A DNA stretch of 64,000 bases from positions 3,587,001 through 3,651,000 of the forward strand of contig CP073344.1 of NCBI GenBank assembly GCA_024397875.1. The letters are read 5' to 3'. Below the pieces are notes generated by a model. The model was not told the origin of the DNA. It did no database searches and saw only the letters and a list, made by a program, of their open reading frames with translations. The stretch comes from Amphritea atlantica (GTDB lineage: Bacteria > Pseudomonadota > Gammaproteobacteria > Pseudomonadales > Balneatricaceae). Both the position numbers and the translations under genes were made by a program. Shown piece by piece: positions 34,401 through 42,473 of the stretch. How positions within the stretch are numbered: the stretch's first letter is position 1; each line of letters opens with the position of its first letter.

Positions 34401-35591
34401 ATGAGTAACCGCGGTGCACGCAACCAGAAATCCAGCACAACACAAGCTTTCGATCAGCCGGTCGATCGCCAGACAACCTCCAGCCAGAAGTGGGAGAAAT
34501 ACCGCGATACCGACATTCTTCCGATGTGGGTCGCCGATACTGATTTTATGGCACCACCGGCGGTAATTGAGGCGTTGCAGGCACGGGTCGACCATGGCAT
34601 CTTCGGTTATACCAATACCCCGGCTGAACTCAGCCAGCTGATTATTGAACGACTGCAAACTCTTTATAACTGGACCATTCAGGAGGAGTGGCTGGTCTGG
34701 CTGCCAGGACTGGTCTGCGGCCTGAATCTGGCTTGTCGCAGCGTTGGAGTCAGTCAGGATGAAGTCGCCACCGCCAAACCGGTCTACCCCCCCTTCATGT
34801 CGGCTCCCCGGTTGTCTGACCGGCGTCTGATCACCATTCCTATGGTGGAGCAACAGCAGCGCTGGCTGATCGATTTCGACACCCTGGAGCGGTCGGTCAG
34901 CGATAGCACCCGCCTGCTGCTATTCTGCAACCCGCATAACCCCGGCGGCACCGTATATCGTCAGGAGGAACTCGAACGGCTGGCGCAGATCTGCCTGAAA
35001 CACGGTCTGACCGTATGTTCCGATGAGATCCACTGCGACCTGATCATGGAACCGGGACTGAAGCATATCCCGCTGGGATCACTGAACAGCGAGATCGCCA
35101 GTAAAACCATAACCCTGATGGCCCCCAGCAAAACCTTTAATATCGCCGGACTGGGCTGTTCCTTTGCCATCATTCCCGACGCTCAGTTACGTAAACAGTT
35201 TCAGCAGGTTCGCAAAGGGATCGTGCCGGACGTCAACCTGCTCGGTTATACTGCGACGATGGCGGCTTATAAAGATGGCGGGGAATGGCACCAACAGCAG
35301 CTGGATTACCTCAAAGGCAACCGCGACTATCTGATGAAAGAGATCAATCAGATCCCCGGGCTACGGCTCAATCCTGTGGAAGCCACCTATCTGGCCTGGA
35401 TCGATGTTTCAGCCGCCAAACTGGAAAACCCGGCACACTTCTTTGAACAGGCCGGTGTTGGCATGTCACCCGGCCGGGATTTCGGTGACGACCACTTTAT
35501 GCGCCTCAACTTCGGCTGCACCCGCAGTCTGCTGATTGAAGCGGTAGAGCGGATCCGCCGGGCGATGCTAAGCCATCTGCCCGGGGGATAA
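34401..35591 (+). CDS. PatB/MalY-type pyridoxal-phosphate C-S lyase (aminotransferase fold)
   Basis: The protein is a fold-type I pyridoxal-phosphate enzyme of the PatB/MalY family, which cleaves cystathionine and other C-S bonds to release sulfur compounds. Visible motifs are ILPMWVADTDFMAPPAV, LLFCNPHNPGGTVY, VCSDEIHCDLIM and the cofactor lysine in LMAPSKTFNIAGLG, with RLNFGC for the substrate-binding arginine. I chose the second ATG (34401), which is preceded by GGG at suitable spacing; the upstream ATG at 34383 adds six codons. It stands alone between leuA and an unknown minus-strand gene. Confidence 0.88.
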   Translation: MSNRGARNQKSSTTQAFDQPVDRQTTSSQKWEKYRDTDILPMWVADTDFMAPPAVIEALQARVDHGIFGYTNTPAELSQLIIERLQTLYNWTIQEEWLVWLPGLVCGLNLACRSVGVSQDEVATAKPVYPPFMSAPRLSDRRLITIPMVEQQQRWLIDFDTLERSVSDSTRLLLFCNPHNPGGTVYRQEELERLAQICLKHGLTVCSDEIHCDLIMEPGLKHIPLGSLNSEIASKTITLMAPSKTFNIAGLGCSFAIIPDAQLRKQFQQVRKGIVPDVNLLGYTATMAAYKDGGEWHQQQLDYLKGNRDYLMKEINQIPGLRLNPVEATYLAWIDVSAAKLENPAHFFEQAGVGMSPGRDFGDDHFMRLNFGCTRSLLIEAVERIRRAMLSHLPGG

Positions 35592-35651
35592 AATCGTCAG
35601 ATGCGATAGCCTCGTTTGCCAGTCGTTAGATGGATGGTATGTATAACAGAC

Positions 35652-36338
35652 TTATTCATTGCGGTCTGATACATCATCGATATCTACAATGGGAATATCC
35701 CCTTTTCTGAGCGCCTCCCGAAAAGCCAGTTTTCCTGATTGAAATGCTTCGGCATCGCCGAAGGCGGTAAAGTAGAGATAACGCTCATGGGGATCAACAA
35801 TCTTGCGGGCGTGTTTGATAGGGCACCAGTATTGCTCTGTCCTGGCTGAGACTTCCCGGGCATAACTGAGAAGGCCGTTGCCATATGAACAATAGACACA
35901 GTTTATCTTCTGCATCAGGTTCAGATAGGCCAGATGGTGTCGATCAAATACCAGGTAATCGCCCCGATTTACTCTGGGGATCTGATACAGCCGGAAGCAG
36001 GTATGTTGATAGAGTGTTATCGCCAGGTCAAAAACCACCATCGGTACGATCATCGAATAGATAATCGGGGCAGATAGTACGTTGCGGGGCTTGCTTGATT
36101 TGAACCACTGAAACAAGCCCTCCCTGAGTAGCTGATGCGTCTGCTTGAACTTCTCTTCAAACTCAATTCGGGTACCTTCTACCCGATACAGCAGATCTTG
36201 TTCATTTAATACGCTTTCAAGCTCCTGTTTCAGCGACTCAATCTGGAAAATGATTTTACGGATTTTATCATTCATTAGCGCGTCTGCCGTAACGATAGTT
36301 ATGCAATCACCATAGATCTCATTGGCCATAAATACCAA
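35652..36338 (-). CDS. Conserved hypothetical protein, up to 228 aa
   Basis: I do not recognise a named family, but the protein looks real: an N-terminal coiled-coil stretch (IIFQIESLKQELESVLNE), two hydrophobic segments near the middle (LSAPIIYSMIVPMVVFDLAITL), and a conserved-looking part with NCVYCSYGNGLLSY and QYWCPIKHARK. The C-x2-C pair and later cysteine could bind metal. The longest frame starts with TTG at 36338; starts at 36329 (MANEIYGD) and 36275 (MNDKIRKI) are alternatives, none with a clear ribosome-binding site. It is probably a membrane-associated protein of unknown role. Confidence 0.65.
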   Translation of the reverse strand: MVFMANEIYGDCITIVTADALMNDKIRKIIFQIESLKQELESVLNEQDLLYRVEGTRIEFEEKFKQTHQLLREGLFQWFKSSKPRNVLSAPIIYSMIVPMVVFDLAITLYQHTCFRLYQIPRVNRGDYLVFDRHHLAYLNLMQKINCVYCSYGNGLLSYAREVSARTEQYWCPIKHARKIVDPHERYLYFTAFGDAEAFQSGKLAFREALRKGDIPIVDIDDVSDRNE

Positions 36339-36507
36339 GTGTGGCAGGGCTTTTCTATAACTGTAATCGGATAACTATCAGCAACAGCTATACTTATAAA
36401 ACACATGAAATTTTGGTTGGCTAATCTGACTCTATAGCATCGGTAGAATACCCGCTATTTGGGTTCACAAACGCCCCTTCCGGGGCAAAGTAAACGGAGT
36501 CCGGGAC

Positions 36508-36753
36508 ATGGCTAGTACAGGTAAAACAATAGATGTAGGCGCACAAGACCCTGAATTAAAAACATCACCTATCACCGGAGAGATGGATGAGGATTTTGAT
36601 CTGTTATCGCAGGTATCAGATGACCACGCAGCCTGCTTGTTTAACAATGCAACCTACCCTCACGGGTGTTATGTGACCAGTGGCACGGTGATGTTCGTCT
36701 GTAACAATGGCATCTGGCTTAATGTAGGCAGTAGCGATACAGATAACTTGTAG
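36508..36753 (+). CDS. Small DUF1496-like protein, 81 aa
   Basis: The gene has a GGAG ribosome-binding site and an ATG start (MASTGKTIDVGAQDP). The C-terminal half has the spacing CLFNNATYPHGCYVTSGTVM-FVCNNGIW in two parts. The cysteines, YPxG and terminal GIW pattern resemble the DUF1496 family of small envelope-associated proteins. There is no signal peptide at this start. It stands alone between the unknown 228-aa gene and the TrhA-like gene, and its function is unknown. AT content is similar to the neighbours. Confidence 0.6.
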   Translation: MASTGKTIDVGAQDPELKTSPITGEMDEDFDLLSQVSDDHAACLFNNATYPHGCYVTSGTVMFVCNNGIWLNVGSSDTDNL

Positions 36754-36865
36754 CCTCAATGAACGGTTCAGGCTTAATGCTGTACCCGGCATGCCGGAGC
36801 AGTTCGCCAAGCTGCATAATGAGGGAAGTTTAATCACGGCTAAACCTTAAGCAGTAAGGTTCGCT

Positions 36866-37492
36866 ATGTATTATGGTGAAAAATTAAACAGTATCAGCCA
36901 CTTAATAGGTACCGTTCTCGCGTTAGTGGGGTTTGGGGCGTTACTGGCTATATCTATTGAACACGATAGTGTGCCTATGACCATTAGCTTCATTATTTTT
37001 GGTCTGACCCTGGTTTTGCTTTATAGCGTCTCAACGCTCTATCACAGCTTGCAGCAGCACAGCATAAAACGGCTCTTCCGGAAGCTTGATCATGTCGCCA
37101 TTTATTTTCTGATTTCAGGGACATACACTCCCTATATGCTGGTATCTCTGGCTGAAAATAATGGGCCATTATTACTGAGCATTATCTGGGGGATGGCGGT
37201 TATCGGAATCTTAATTGACACCCTTAACCCAAACCGCATTGAGGCGCTGCAAATCAGTATTTACCTCGTCATGGGGTGGGCGTGCATCTTCGAGTATTCC
37301 AGCCTGCAAAGAGTAATTCCTGCTGCCGGAATGTTCTGGCTGACGGTGGGCGGTATTACCTACACCTGCGGTATTATCTTTTATGTACTGGATCATTTCA
37401 ACAAACTGCCCCATGCACATGGTATCTGGCATGTGTTTGTTCTATCGGGCTCGATCAGTCATTTTATTTCGATTATTGGCTACGTCAGATAA
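36866..37492 (+). CDS. Hemolysin III family (TrhA/YqfA) membrane protein
   Basis: The 208-residue protein has seven transmembrane segments. It has the hemolysin III/PAQR metal-site motifs: STLYHSL (histidine near residue 60), RKLDHVAIYFLISGTYTP (aspartate and histidine), and the C-terminal HGIWHVFVLSGSISHF with two histidines. Members of this family (TrhA in Escherichia coli, formerly yqfA) affect membrane energetics and fluidity, and the haemolytic activity of the name is not general. The ATG at 36866 has AGTAAGG upstream. It sits alone between unrelated genes. Confidence 0.9.
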   Translation: MYYGEKLNSISHLIGTVLALVGFGALLAISIEHDSVPMTISFIIFGLTLVLLYSVSTLYHSLQQHSIKRLFRKLDHVAIYFLISGTYTPYMLVSLAENNGPLLLSIIWGMAVIGILIDTLNPNRIEALQISIYLVMGWACIFEYSSLQRVIPAAGMFWLTVGGITYTCGIIFYVLDHFNKLPHAHGIWHVFVLSGSISHFISIIGYVR

Positions 37493-37612
37493 CACACGAG
37501 GGGACGTTTCTGTGAAGTGGCCAATAAAGCTACCTGAGCATTTATCGTTTCAGACTGGCTCAGTCAGGTTATGCGTTTATTGGCCACCACAATATAAAAA
37601 CTGATGGCAGAT

Positions 37613-38110
37613 TCAATCAATTTTCAGATCTATACGCTTTGTTTTCTCTGTCTTTGGCAGCGTGAGCTCAAGCATACCGTCCTTGAACTTAGCTTTCGAC
37701 GCTTGACTATCGACATAAGAAGGCAGACCCACCGTCCGGCTGAATGAACTTTGAGAAATCTCACAACGGTGATATTCACCTTCCTCTTCTTTTTCTTCGG
37801 TTTTTCTTTCACCACTAATGGTCACTGAATTCTCCGTGAGTGAAAGCTTTATTTCATCCTTATTGAAGCCAGGCATTTCTGCCCGAACAATGACTTCATT
37901 ATCTCTATTAATGACATCCACTTTTGGAGATTGCATACTGCTAGGTAACTGAAAGTTAGGCCAGTTTGTCAGCTCAAGCCCCCTGGGAGTCATCCAGTGA
38001 CCGGGAAAGAAGTTCTCAAATAGCTGCTCAATTTCACTAAATGGGCTCAGCTTTTGATGGGACTTTGCAGGCTCAAGCTCTTGCACTTTTTTGAATTTAC
38101 GATTACTCAT
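37613..38110 (-). CDS. Hsp20/alpha-crystallin small heat-shock protein
   Basis: The protein is a cytoplasmic ATP-independent chaperone that holds unfolding proteins. The alpha-crystallin domain (about residues 60-160) shows PKVDVINRDNEVIVRAEMPG, EIKLSLTENSVTISGERK and a C-terminal LPKTEKTKRIDLKI (I-x-I/V-like tail IDLKI). I chose the ATG at 38110 (MSNRKFKKVQ), which has a GGAGG ribosome-binding site seven bases upstream; the longer open frame has no such site. I saw no clear sigma-32 promoter. It is monocistronic. Confidence 0.93.
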   Translation of the reverse strand: MSNRKFKKVQELEPAKSHQKLSPFSEIEQLFENFFPGHWMTPRGLELTNWPNFQLPSSMQSPKVDVINRDNEVIVRAEMPGFNKDEIKLSLTENSVTISGERKTEEKEEEGEYHRCEISQSSFSRTVGLPSYVDSQASKAKFKDGMLELTLPKTEKTKRIDLKID

Positions 38111-38330
38111 CTTACTACCTCCAGTGTTTGGGAATGTTAAGTGCACTTAAGGTATAGCTGAGAATTTTTGAGGTTGAAAGGAGAAAACATCTAAACTGAT
38201 GCCGATCAATAAACAACCAAAGGTTTACCCTTTAAAGCGTTATTCTAAACTCCGGATGGCTTCTCCTGATACTGACCGGACCGTGGCGCAAAGGACATTC
38301 TTAGCCGCATAATCAATGAGAGAGCAAACG

Positions 38331-38353
38331 AAAAAGCAGCCTGTAAGCTGCTC
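38331..38353 (-). terminator. Intrinsic terminator of epmA
   Basis: On the minus strand GCAGC-TTACAG-GCTGC is followed by five T. It lies about 50 bp after the epmA stop. Confidence 0.7.
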
Positions 38354-38401
38354 TTTACGCTTTTTCTCGCGAGCCACGTAACGGTGATCTGGCAACTGCG
38401 G

Positions 38402-39373
38402 TTATGCCCGCTCAAATGGCAGTGCAATCACATCACTGATCTGTTCGGTTCCCAGTGTCAGCATAACCAACCGGTCCAGCCCCATAGCGACTCCGGCGCA
38501 CGCGGGCATACCGGCTTCAAGTGCATCCACCAGCAAACTATCGGTGGGTCTGACGGGCAGGCCTTCAAGTTGCCGCTGAGTTACATCCCGCTGGAAACGG
38601 CGCGCCTGCTCATCCGCATCGGTCAGTTCATAGTAACCGTTCGCCAGCTCCACTCCGGCCACAAACAGTTCAAACCGACACGCCACCGCGTGCCCCTCGT
38701 TATCTTCGGCGATACGTGACAAAGCTGCCTGACTGGCCGGGTAGTCGTAGACAAATACCGCGCCCTTGTCAGCCAGCTGCGGTTCGATCACATGGGACAT
38801 CAGCAGATTCAGCCAGTTATCCCGGTTCTCATCCTCCATCTCCACATCGATGTGCTGACGGGTGATTGCTGCCAGTTCGGCAACGGTTACCGCTGGCAGA
38901 TCAATATTAAGATAGTGCCGGAACAGCTCACCATAGCTGATACGCTGAAATCCGTTATTACCGATAACCAGCCCTACCAGGGCTTCAACCTCATCCATCA
39001 GCTGATGGTGATCAAAACCGGGGCGATACCACTCCAGCATGGTGAATTCGGGATTATGGCGACGGCCACACTCGCCATTACGGAACGCTTTACAGATCTG
39101 ATAGATGGCGCCGCTGCCCGAGGCCAGCAACCGCTTCATCGCATACTCAGGAGAGCTTTGCAGATAGCGGGTCTGTTCCTGCTGCCCGGGCAGCGGGTGG
39201 TAGCGACACTCAATCGTATCAATATAAGGGTCACTCACCGCCGCTGCAGTCATCAGGGGAGTTTCCACCTCCATCACATTACGCTCGGAGAAAAAACGGC
39301 GGATCCGGGCAAAAATATCCGCCCGTTTGCGCAGATTCTCAATCGGCGCTGTCGCCTGCCACAACTCACTCAT
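38402..39373 (-). CDS. epmA: Elongation factor P lysyl-ligase EpmA (PoxA/GenX)
   Basis: EpmA is a class II lysyl-tRNA-synthetase paralogue that attaches (R)-beta-lysine to lysine 34 of EF-P. The 323-residue protein lacks the tRNA-anticodon domain and keeps the class II motifs: MEVETPLMTAAAVSDPYIDT, FRNGECGRRHNPEFTMLEW (motif 2) and GVAMGLDRLVML (motif 3, near the C terminus). Length matches the family. It stands about 540 bp from efp on the same strand, separated by the 50-bp tandem repeat and the efp terminator, so it is not in a simple operon with efp. Confidence 0.96.
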   Translation of the reverse strand: MSELWQATAPIENLRKRADIFARIRRFFSERNVMEVETPLMTAAAVSDPYIDTIECRYHPLPGQQEQTRYLQSSPEYAMKRLLASGSGAIYQICKAFRNGECGRRHNPEFTMLEWYRPGFDHHQLMDEVEALVGLVIGNNGFQRISYGELFRHYLNIDLPAVTVAELAAITRQHIDVEMEDENRDNWLNLLMSHVIEPQLADKGAVFVYDYPASQAALSRIAEDNEGHAVACRFELFVAGVELANGYYELTDADEQARRFQRDVTQRQLEGLPVRPTDSLLVDALEAGMPACAGVAMGLDRLVMLTLGTEQISDVIALPFERA

Positions 39374-39410
39374 ATGAGATTACCTTTCAAAAATACCATT
39401 GCATCTGCCC

Positions 39411-39736
39411 CGCGGCATACCGTACGTCCTGTCCTTGCCGCTCCCGTGCATCCCTGCACCCGCGGCATACCGTACGTCCTGTCCTTGCCGCTCCTGTGCA
39501 TCCCTGCACCCACGGCATACCGTACGTCCTGTCCTTACCGCTCCTGTGCATCCCCGCACCCGCGGCATACCGTACGTCCTGTCCTTGCCGCTCCCGTGCA
39601 TCCCTGCACCCGCGGCATACCGTACGTCCTGTCCTTACCGCTCCTGTGCATCCCTGCACCTGCGGCATACCGTACGTCCTGTCCTTACCGCTCCTGTGCA
39701 TCCCTGCACCTGCGGCATACCGTACGTCCTGTACGT
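39411..39736 (+). repeat. 50-bp tandem repeat (minisatellite) between epmA and efp
   Basis: Units begin at 39411, 39461, 39511, 39561, 39611 and 39661, with a partial unit at 39711. Each carries CGGCATACCGTACGTCCTGT, then CCTT(G/A)CCGCTCC(C/T), then GTGCATCCCTGCACC. The last part can fold as GTGCA-TCC(C)-TGCAC. Units differ at a few positions (cGCGG/CACGG/TGCGG, GTCCTTG/GTCCTTA). Because 50 is not a multiple of three, frames stay open through it on both strands, producing shadow ORFs. There is no sign that any is translated. Copy number probably varies between strains. Confidence 0.9.
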
Positions 39737-39763
39737 AAAAATGGCAGCCGAGGCTGCCATTTA
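39736..39763 (-). terminator. Intrinsic terminator of efp
   Basis: On the minus strand AATGGCAGCC-TC-GGCTGCCATT is followed by five T. It lies about 150 bp after the efp stop, where the tandem repeat ends. Confidence 0.75.
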
Positions 39764-39910
39764 AATAGTAAAAATTGAATTGAACGCGTTAAGAGTGCAG
39801 TGAGAACAAGGCTTAAACCGGTGAGCACGCGGAGTTAAGTCCCCTTAATGAGCATTGCGAACCGGTTTATAACGCAGTTATCACAAGCGCAATAGCGTTC
39901 AAACAATTTT

Positions 39911-40474
39911 TTAAGCGCGGGACACGTACTCGCCACTACGCGTATCGATCTTCAATATATCACCCTGTTCAATAAACAGAGGTACCCGCACAACCGCACC
40001 AGACTGAAGTTTTGCGGGCTTAGAGCCACCCTGTGCTGTATCACCCTTAAGACCCGGATCGGTCTCGGTCACTTCCAGTTCGACAAAGTTTGGCGGTGTA
40101 ATCGATATCGGATTGTTATTCCACAAGGTTACCAGACACTTATCCTGCTCTTTCAGCCACAGGTGAGAATCGCCTACAGCGGTCTTATCGGCAGCAACCT
40201 GTTCATAACTTTGCGGATCCATGAAGTGCCACATCTCACCATCACAGTAGAGATATTCCATATCGGTATCCATGACATCAGCACTTTCAGCGGTTTCGTT
40301 GGACTTGAAGGTACGCTCCCAGGTACGCCCGGTCATCAGGTTTTTCAGTTTAACGCGGGTGAAAGCCTGACCTTTACCTGGTTTCACGAACTCGACATCT
40401 ACCATTGAGCAAGGGTCACCCTCGATCATCACTTTCAGGCCGTTTTTAAACTGGTTGGATGGGTAATTTGCCAT
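39911..40474 (-). CDS. efp: Elongation factor P
   Basis: EF-P rescues ribosomes stalled on polyproline stretches. The 188-residue protein has the three OB-type domains and the modification loop VKPGKGQAF with lysine at position 34, the target of EpmA. EpmA and EpmB genes flank it here. I chose the ATG at 40474 ([12 protein letters not shown]), consistent with the family start; the open frame extends 20 more codons upstream. It diverges from epmB with about 110 bp between the two starts. Confidence 0.97.
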   Translation of the reverse strand: MANYPSNQFKNGLKVMIEGDPCSMVDVEFVKPGKGQAFTRVKLKNLMTGRTWERTFKSNETAESADVMDTDMEYLYCDGEMWHFMDPQSYEQVAADKTAVGDSHLWLKEQDKCLVTLWNNNPISITPPNFVELEVTETDPGLKGDTAQGGSKPAKLQSGAVVRVPLFIEQGDILKIDTRSGEYVSRA

Positions 40475-40584
40475 ATTGATCTCGAAATAGATTAGACTCA
40501 GGTGAACTGTTGCCACCGCAAAATTGACACACATTCTACTTGAAAGGAGAATGCGAGCAAATTTTCCAGCGAAATTATTCTACT

Positions 40585-41595
40585 ATGAACTCATCAATTC
40601 AGTTGCCCGATACCTGGCAGACCCTCCTCAGCCAGACATTAGAGAGCCCGGAAGCACTGATTCGCTATCTTGGACTGCCGGACTACCTGCTGGAAGGTGC
40701 CAACCGGGCCAGCCTGGAATTTGCAATGCGGATCCCCCGCCCCTGGCTGGACCGTATCGAAAAAGGCAATCCGGATGATCCGCTGCTCCGTCAGGTTCTG
40801 CCGCTGGGACAAGAGCTGGATGAGGTGCCCGGGTTTACCCAGGATCCGCTGGAAGAGATGCACAGCAACCCGGTTGACGGGCTGATTCATAAATATAAAG
40901 GCCGGGTACTGGTAATTCTGACCGGCGCCTGTGCGATCAACTGCCGCTACTGTTTCCGGCGTCACTTTCCCTATGCTGAAAACCGTCTTGGGCCACAGCA
41001 GTGGCAGAAGATTCTCGACTACATTGCGGCAGATAGCACGATCACCGAAATTATCTTCTCCGGTGGCGATCCGCTGGTATCGAGTGACTCGCGCTTACAA
41101 CAACTGATCACTGACCTTGAGCAGATCCCCCATCTGACCCGCCTGCGTATTCACAGCCGGCTGCCGGTCGTGCTGCCCCAGCGGGTTACCGGGTCCTTCG
41201 TCAGTGTCCTGAAGCAGACCCGCCTTAAGGTGGTGACCGTTATCCACAGCAACCACCCTCAGGAACTGGATAACCACGTTGCCACAGCGATGCAGCGGCT
41301 GACACAGGCGGGTATTACCGTGCTGAATCAGGCGGTGCTGCTGCGGGGTATTAACGACAGTGCCGCCACCCTGAAGCAACTCAGTGAACAGTTGTTCAAT
41401 ATAGGTGTGTTACCCTACTACCTGTTTACCTTTGATCCGGTCAAAGGTGCGGCGCATTTCGATCTGCCGGATGATGAAGCCAGACAGCTGTTAAAACAGT
41501 TGCAGGATCAGCTACCAGGCTATCTGGTCCCCAGACTGGCCCGTGAAATTCCGGGACGGGGCGCAAAAACCCTGCTGTTTGCTGATCAGGAGTAG
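40585..41595 (+). CDS. epmB: EF-P beta-lysylation protein EpmB (lysine 2,3-aminomutase)
   Basis: EpmB is a radical SAM/PLP enzyme that converts lysine to (R)-beta-lysine for EF-P modification. The iron-sulfur cluster motif CAINCRYC (C-x3-C-x2-C) is followed by FRRHFPY, and the GGDPL element and VTVIHSNH region fit lysine aminomutases. I chose the ATG at 40585 (MNSSIQLPDTWQTLL), which gives 336 residues as in the family; the longer frame starts within the divergent efp leader. It is followed 7 bp later by the bax-like gene. Confidence 0.95.
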   Translation: MNSSIQLPDTWQTLLSQTLESPEALIRYLGLPDYLLEGANRASLEFAMRIPRPWLDRIEKGNPDDPLLRQVLPLGQELDEVPGFTQDPLEEMHSNPVDGLIHKYKGRVLVILTGACAINCRYCFRRHFPYAENRLGPQQWQKILDYIAADSTITEIIFSGGDPLVSSDSRLQQLITDLEQIPHLTRLRIHSRLPVVLPQRVTGSFVSVLKQTRLKVVTVIHSNHPQELDNHVATAMQRLTQAGITVLNQAVLLRGINDSAATLKQLSEQLFNIGVLPYYLFTFDPVKGAAHFDLPDDEARQLLKQLQDQLPGYLVPRLAREIPGRGAKTLLFADQE

Positions 41596-41602
41596 TTAAG
41601 AT

Positions 41603-42418
41603 ATGAACGCAACCACAAAACACACCCCACTACAGACGGTATTATTGTTTATCGCCGCACTGACGTTTGGCTTCGGCGCCCTGGTGCAGATCGCTGATCG
41701 GCGTGCTCAGACAGCGGTCCCGGTAGTCTACAAGTCCCTGCAGACACCCGCCGATATTGTTCTTCTTAGCAATCCGGTTAAAGCCGTTGCCTACACCTCG
41801 GTGGTGTCACTGGCGAAACTACCGGTGGCCGATAAGAAACAACGTTTTATAGCGCTGCTGCTGCCGGCCATTCTGATCAGCAAGCAGCATCTGAAACAGC
41901 AGCGAAACAGGCTCGATCAGTTACTCTCAAAATCCCGCCTGACGACCGATGAACAGGCCTGGCTGGACCAGCTCCAGGCGGTGTACGGTACAACAGGCTC
42001 TCCCGCAGAACTGCGCAAGCGAATGATCGGTCTGCCAAACAGCCTGATACTGGCTCAGGCAGCCATTGAAACCGGCTGGGGAAGTTCACGTTTTTTCGTG
42101 CAGGCGAACAATGTGTTCGGCGTCTGGTCGTTTGATCCGACCGAGAAGCGCATTATGGCGAGTCAGCGGCGCGATGGTAAAGCGGTCTACGTCAAGCGCT
42201 ACGGCTCGTTACTCGGTGCAATTGAGGATTATTTTCTCACGCTGGGGCGGGGCAGCGCATATACCGAGCTGCGCCTCGCAGCCCAACACTCTCAGGACAG
42301 TCTGGTACTGATAAAACACCTGCATCGCTACAGTGAGCTCGGCAATGACTACGTTGAACGGCTCAACGGTATGATCCGGCATAATCGCTTAAAACGCTAT
42401 GATAGCTACCAGCTGTAA
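41603..42418 (+). CDS. Bax-family glucosaminidase-like protein
   Basis: The 271-residue protein has an N-terminal membrane anchor (VLLFIAALTFGFGALVQIA) and a periplasmic glucosaminidase-type domain (about residues 125-260). The likely catalytic glutamate lies in AQAAIETGWGSSRF, followed by NNVFGVWSFD and SLLGAIEDYFLTL. Bax in Escherichia coli is an uncharacterised member, and related enzymes (FlgJ, LytD) cleave peptidoglycan. It is probably cotranscribed with epmB, but any link with EF-P is not evident. Confidence 0.85.
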   Translation: MNATTKHTPLQTVLLFIAALTFGFGALVQIADRRAQTAVPVVYKSLQTPADIVLLSNPVKAVAYTSVVSLAKLPVADKKQRFIALLLPAILISKQHLKQQRNRLDQLLSKSRLTTDEQAWLDQLQAVYGTTGSPAELRKRMIGLPNSLILAQAAIETGWGSSRFFVQANNVFGVWSFDPTEKRIMASQRRDGKAVYVKRYGSLLGAIEDYFLTLGRGSAYTELRLAAQHSQDSLVLIKHLHRYSELGNDYVERLNGMIRHNRLKRYDSYQL

Positions 42419-42473
42419 AACAGGATTATCGCGGCCTTTCAGCCAGGCGGGCCAGGCAGGTTAGCCTCCCTGC

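Noticed and set aside
38120..38240. A sigma-32 heat-shock promoter upstream of hsp20
   Set aside because: No pair of CTTGAAA and CCCCAT-like elements at proper spacing was found.
39411..39736. CRISPR array
   Set aside because: The repeats are contiguous 50-bp units with no unique spacers and no cas genes.
38792..39778. Long plus-strand open frame of 328 codons across epmA and the tandem repeat
   Set aside because: It is antisense to epmA and continues only because the 50-bp repeat keeps frames open. No ribosome-binding site or recognisable domain was seen.
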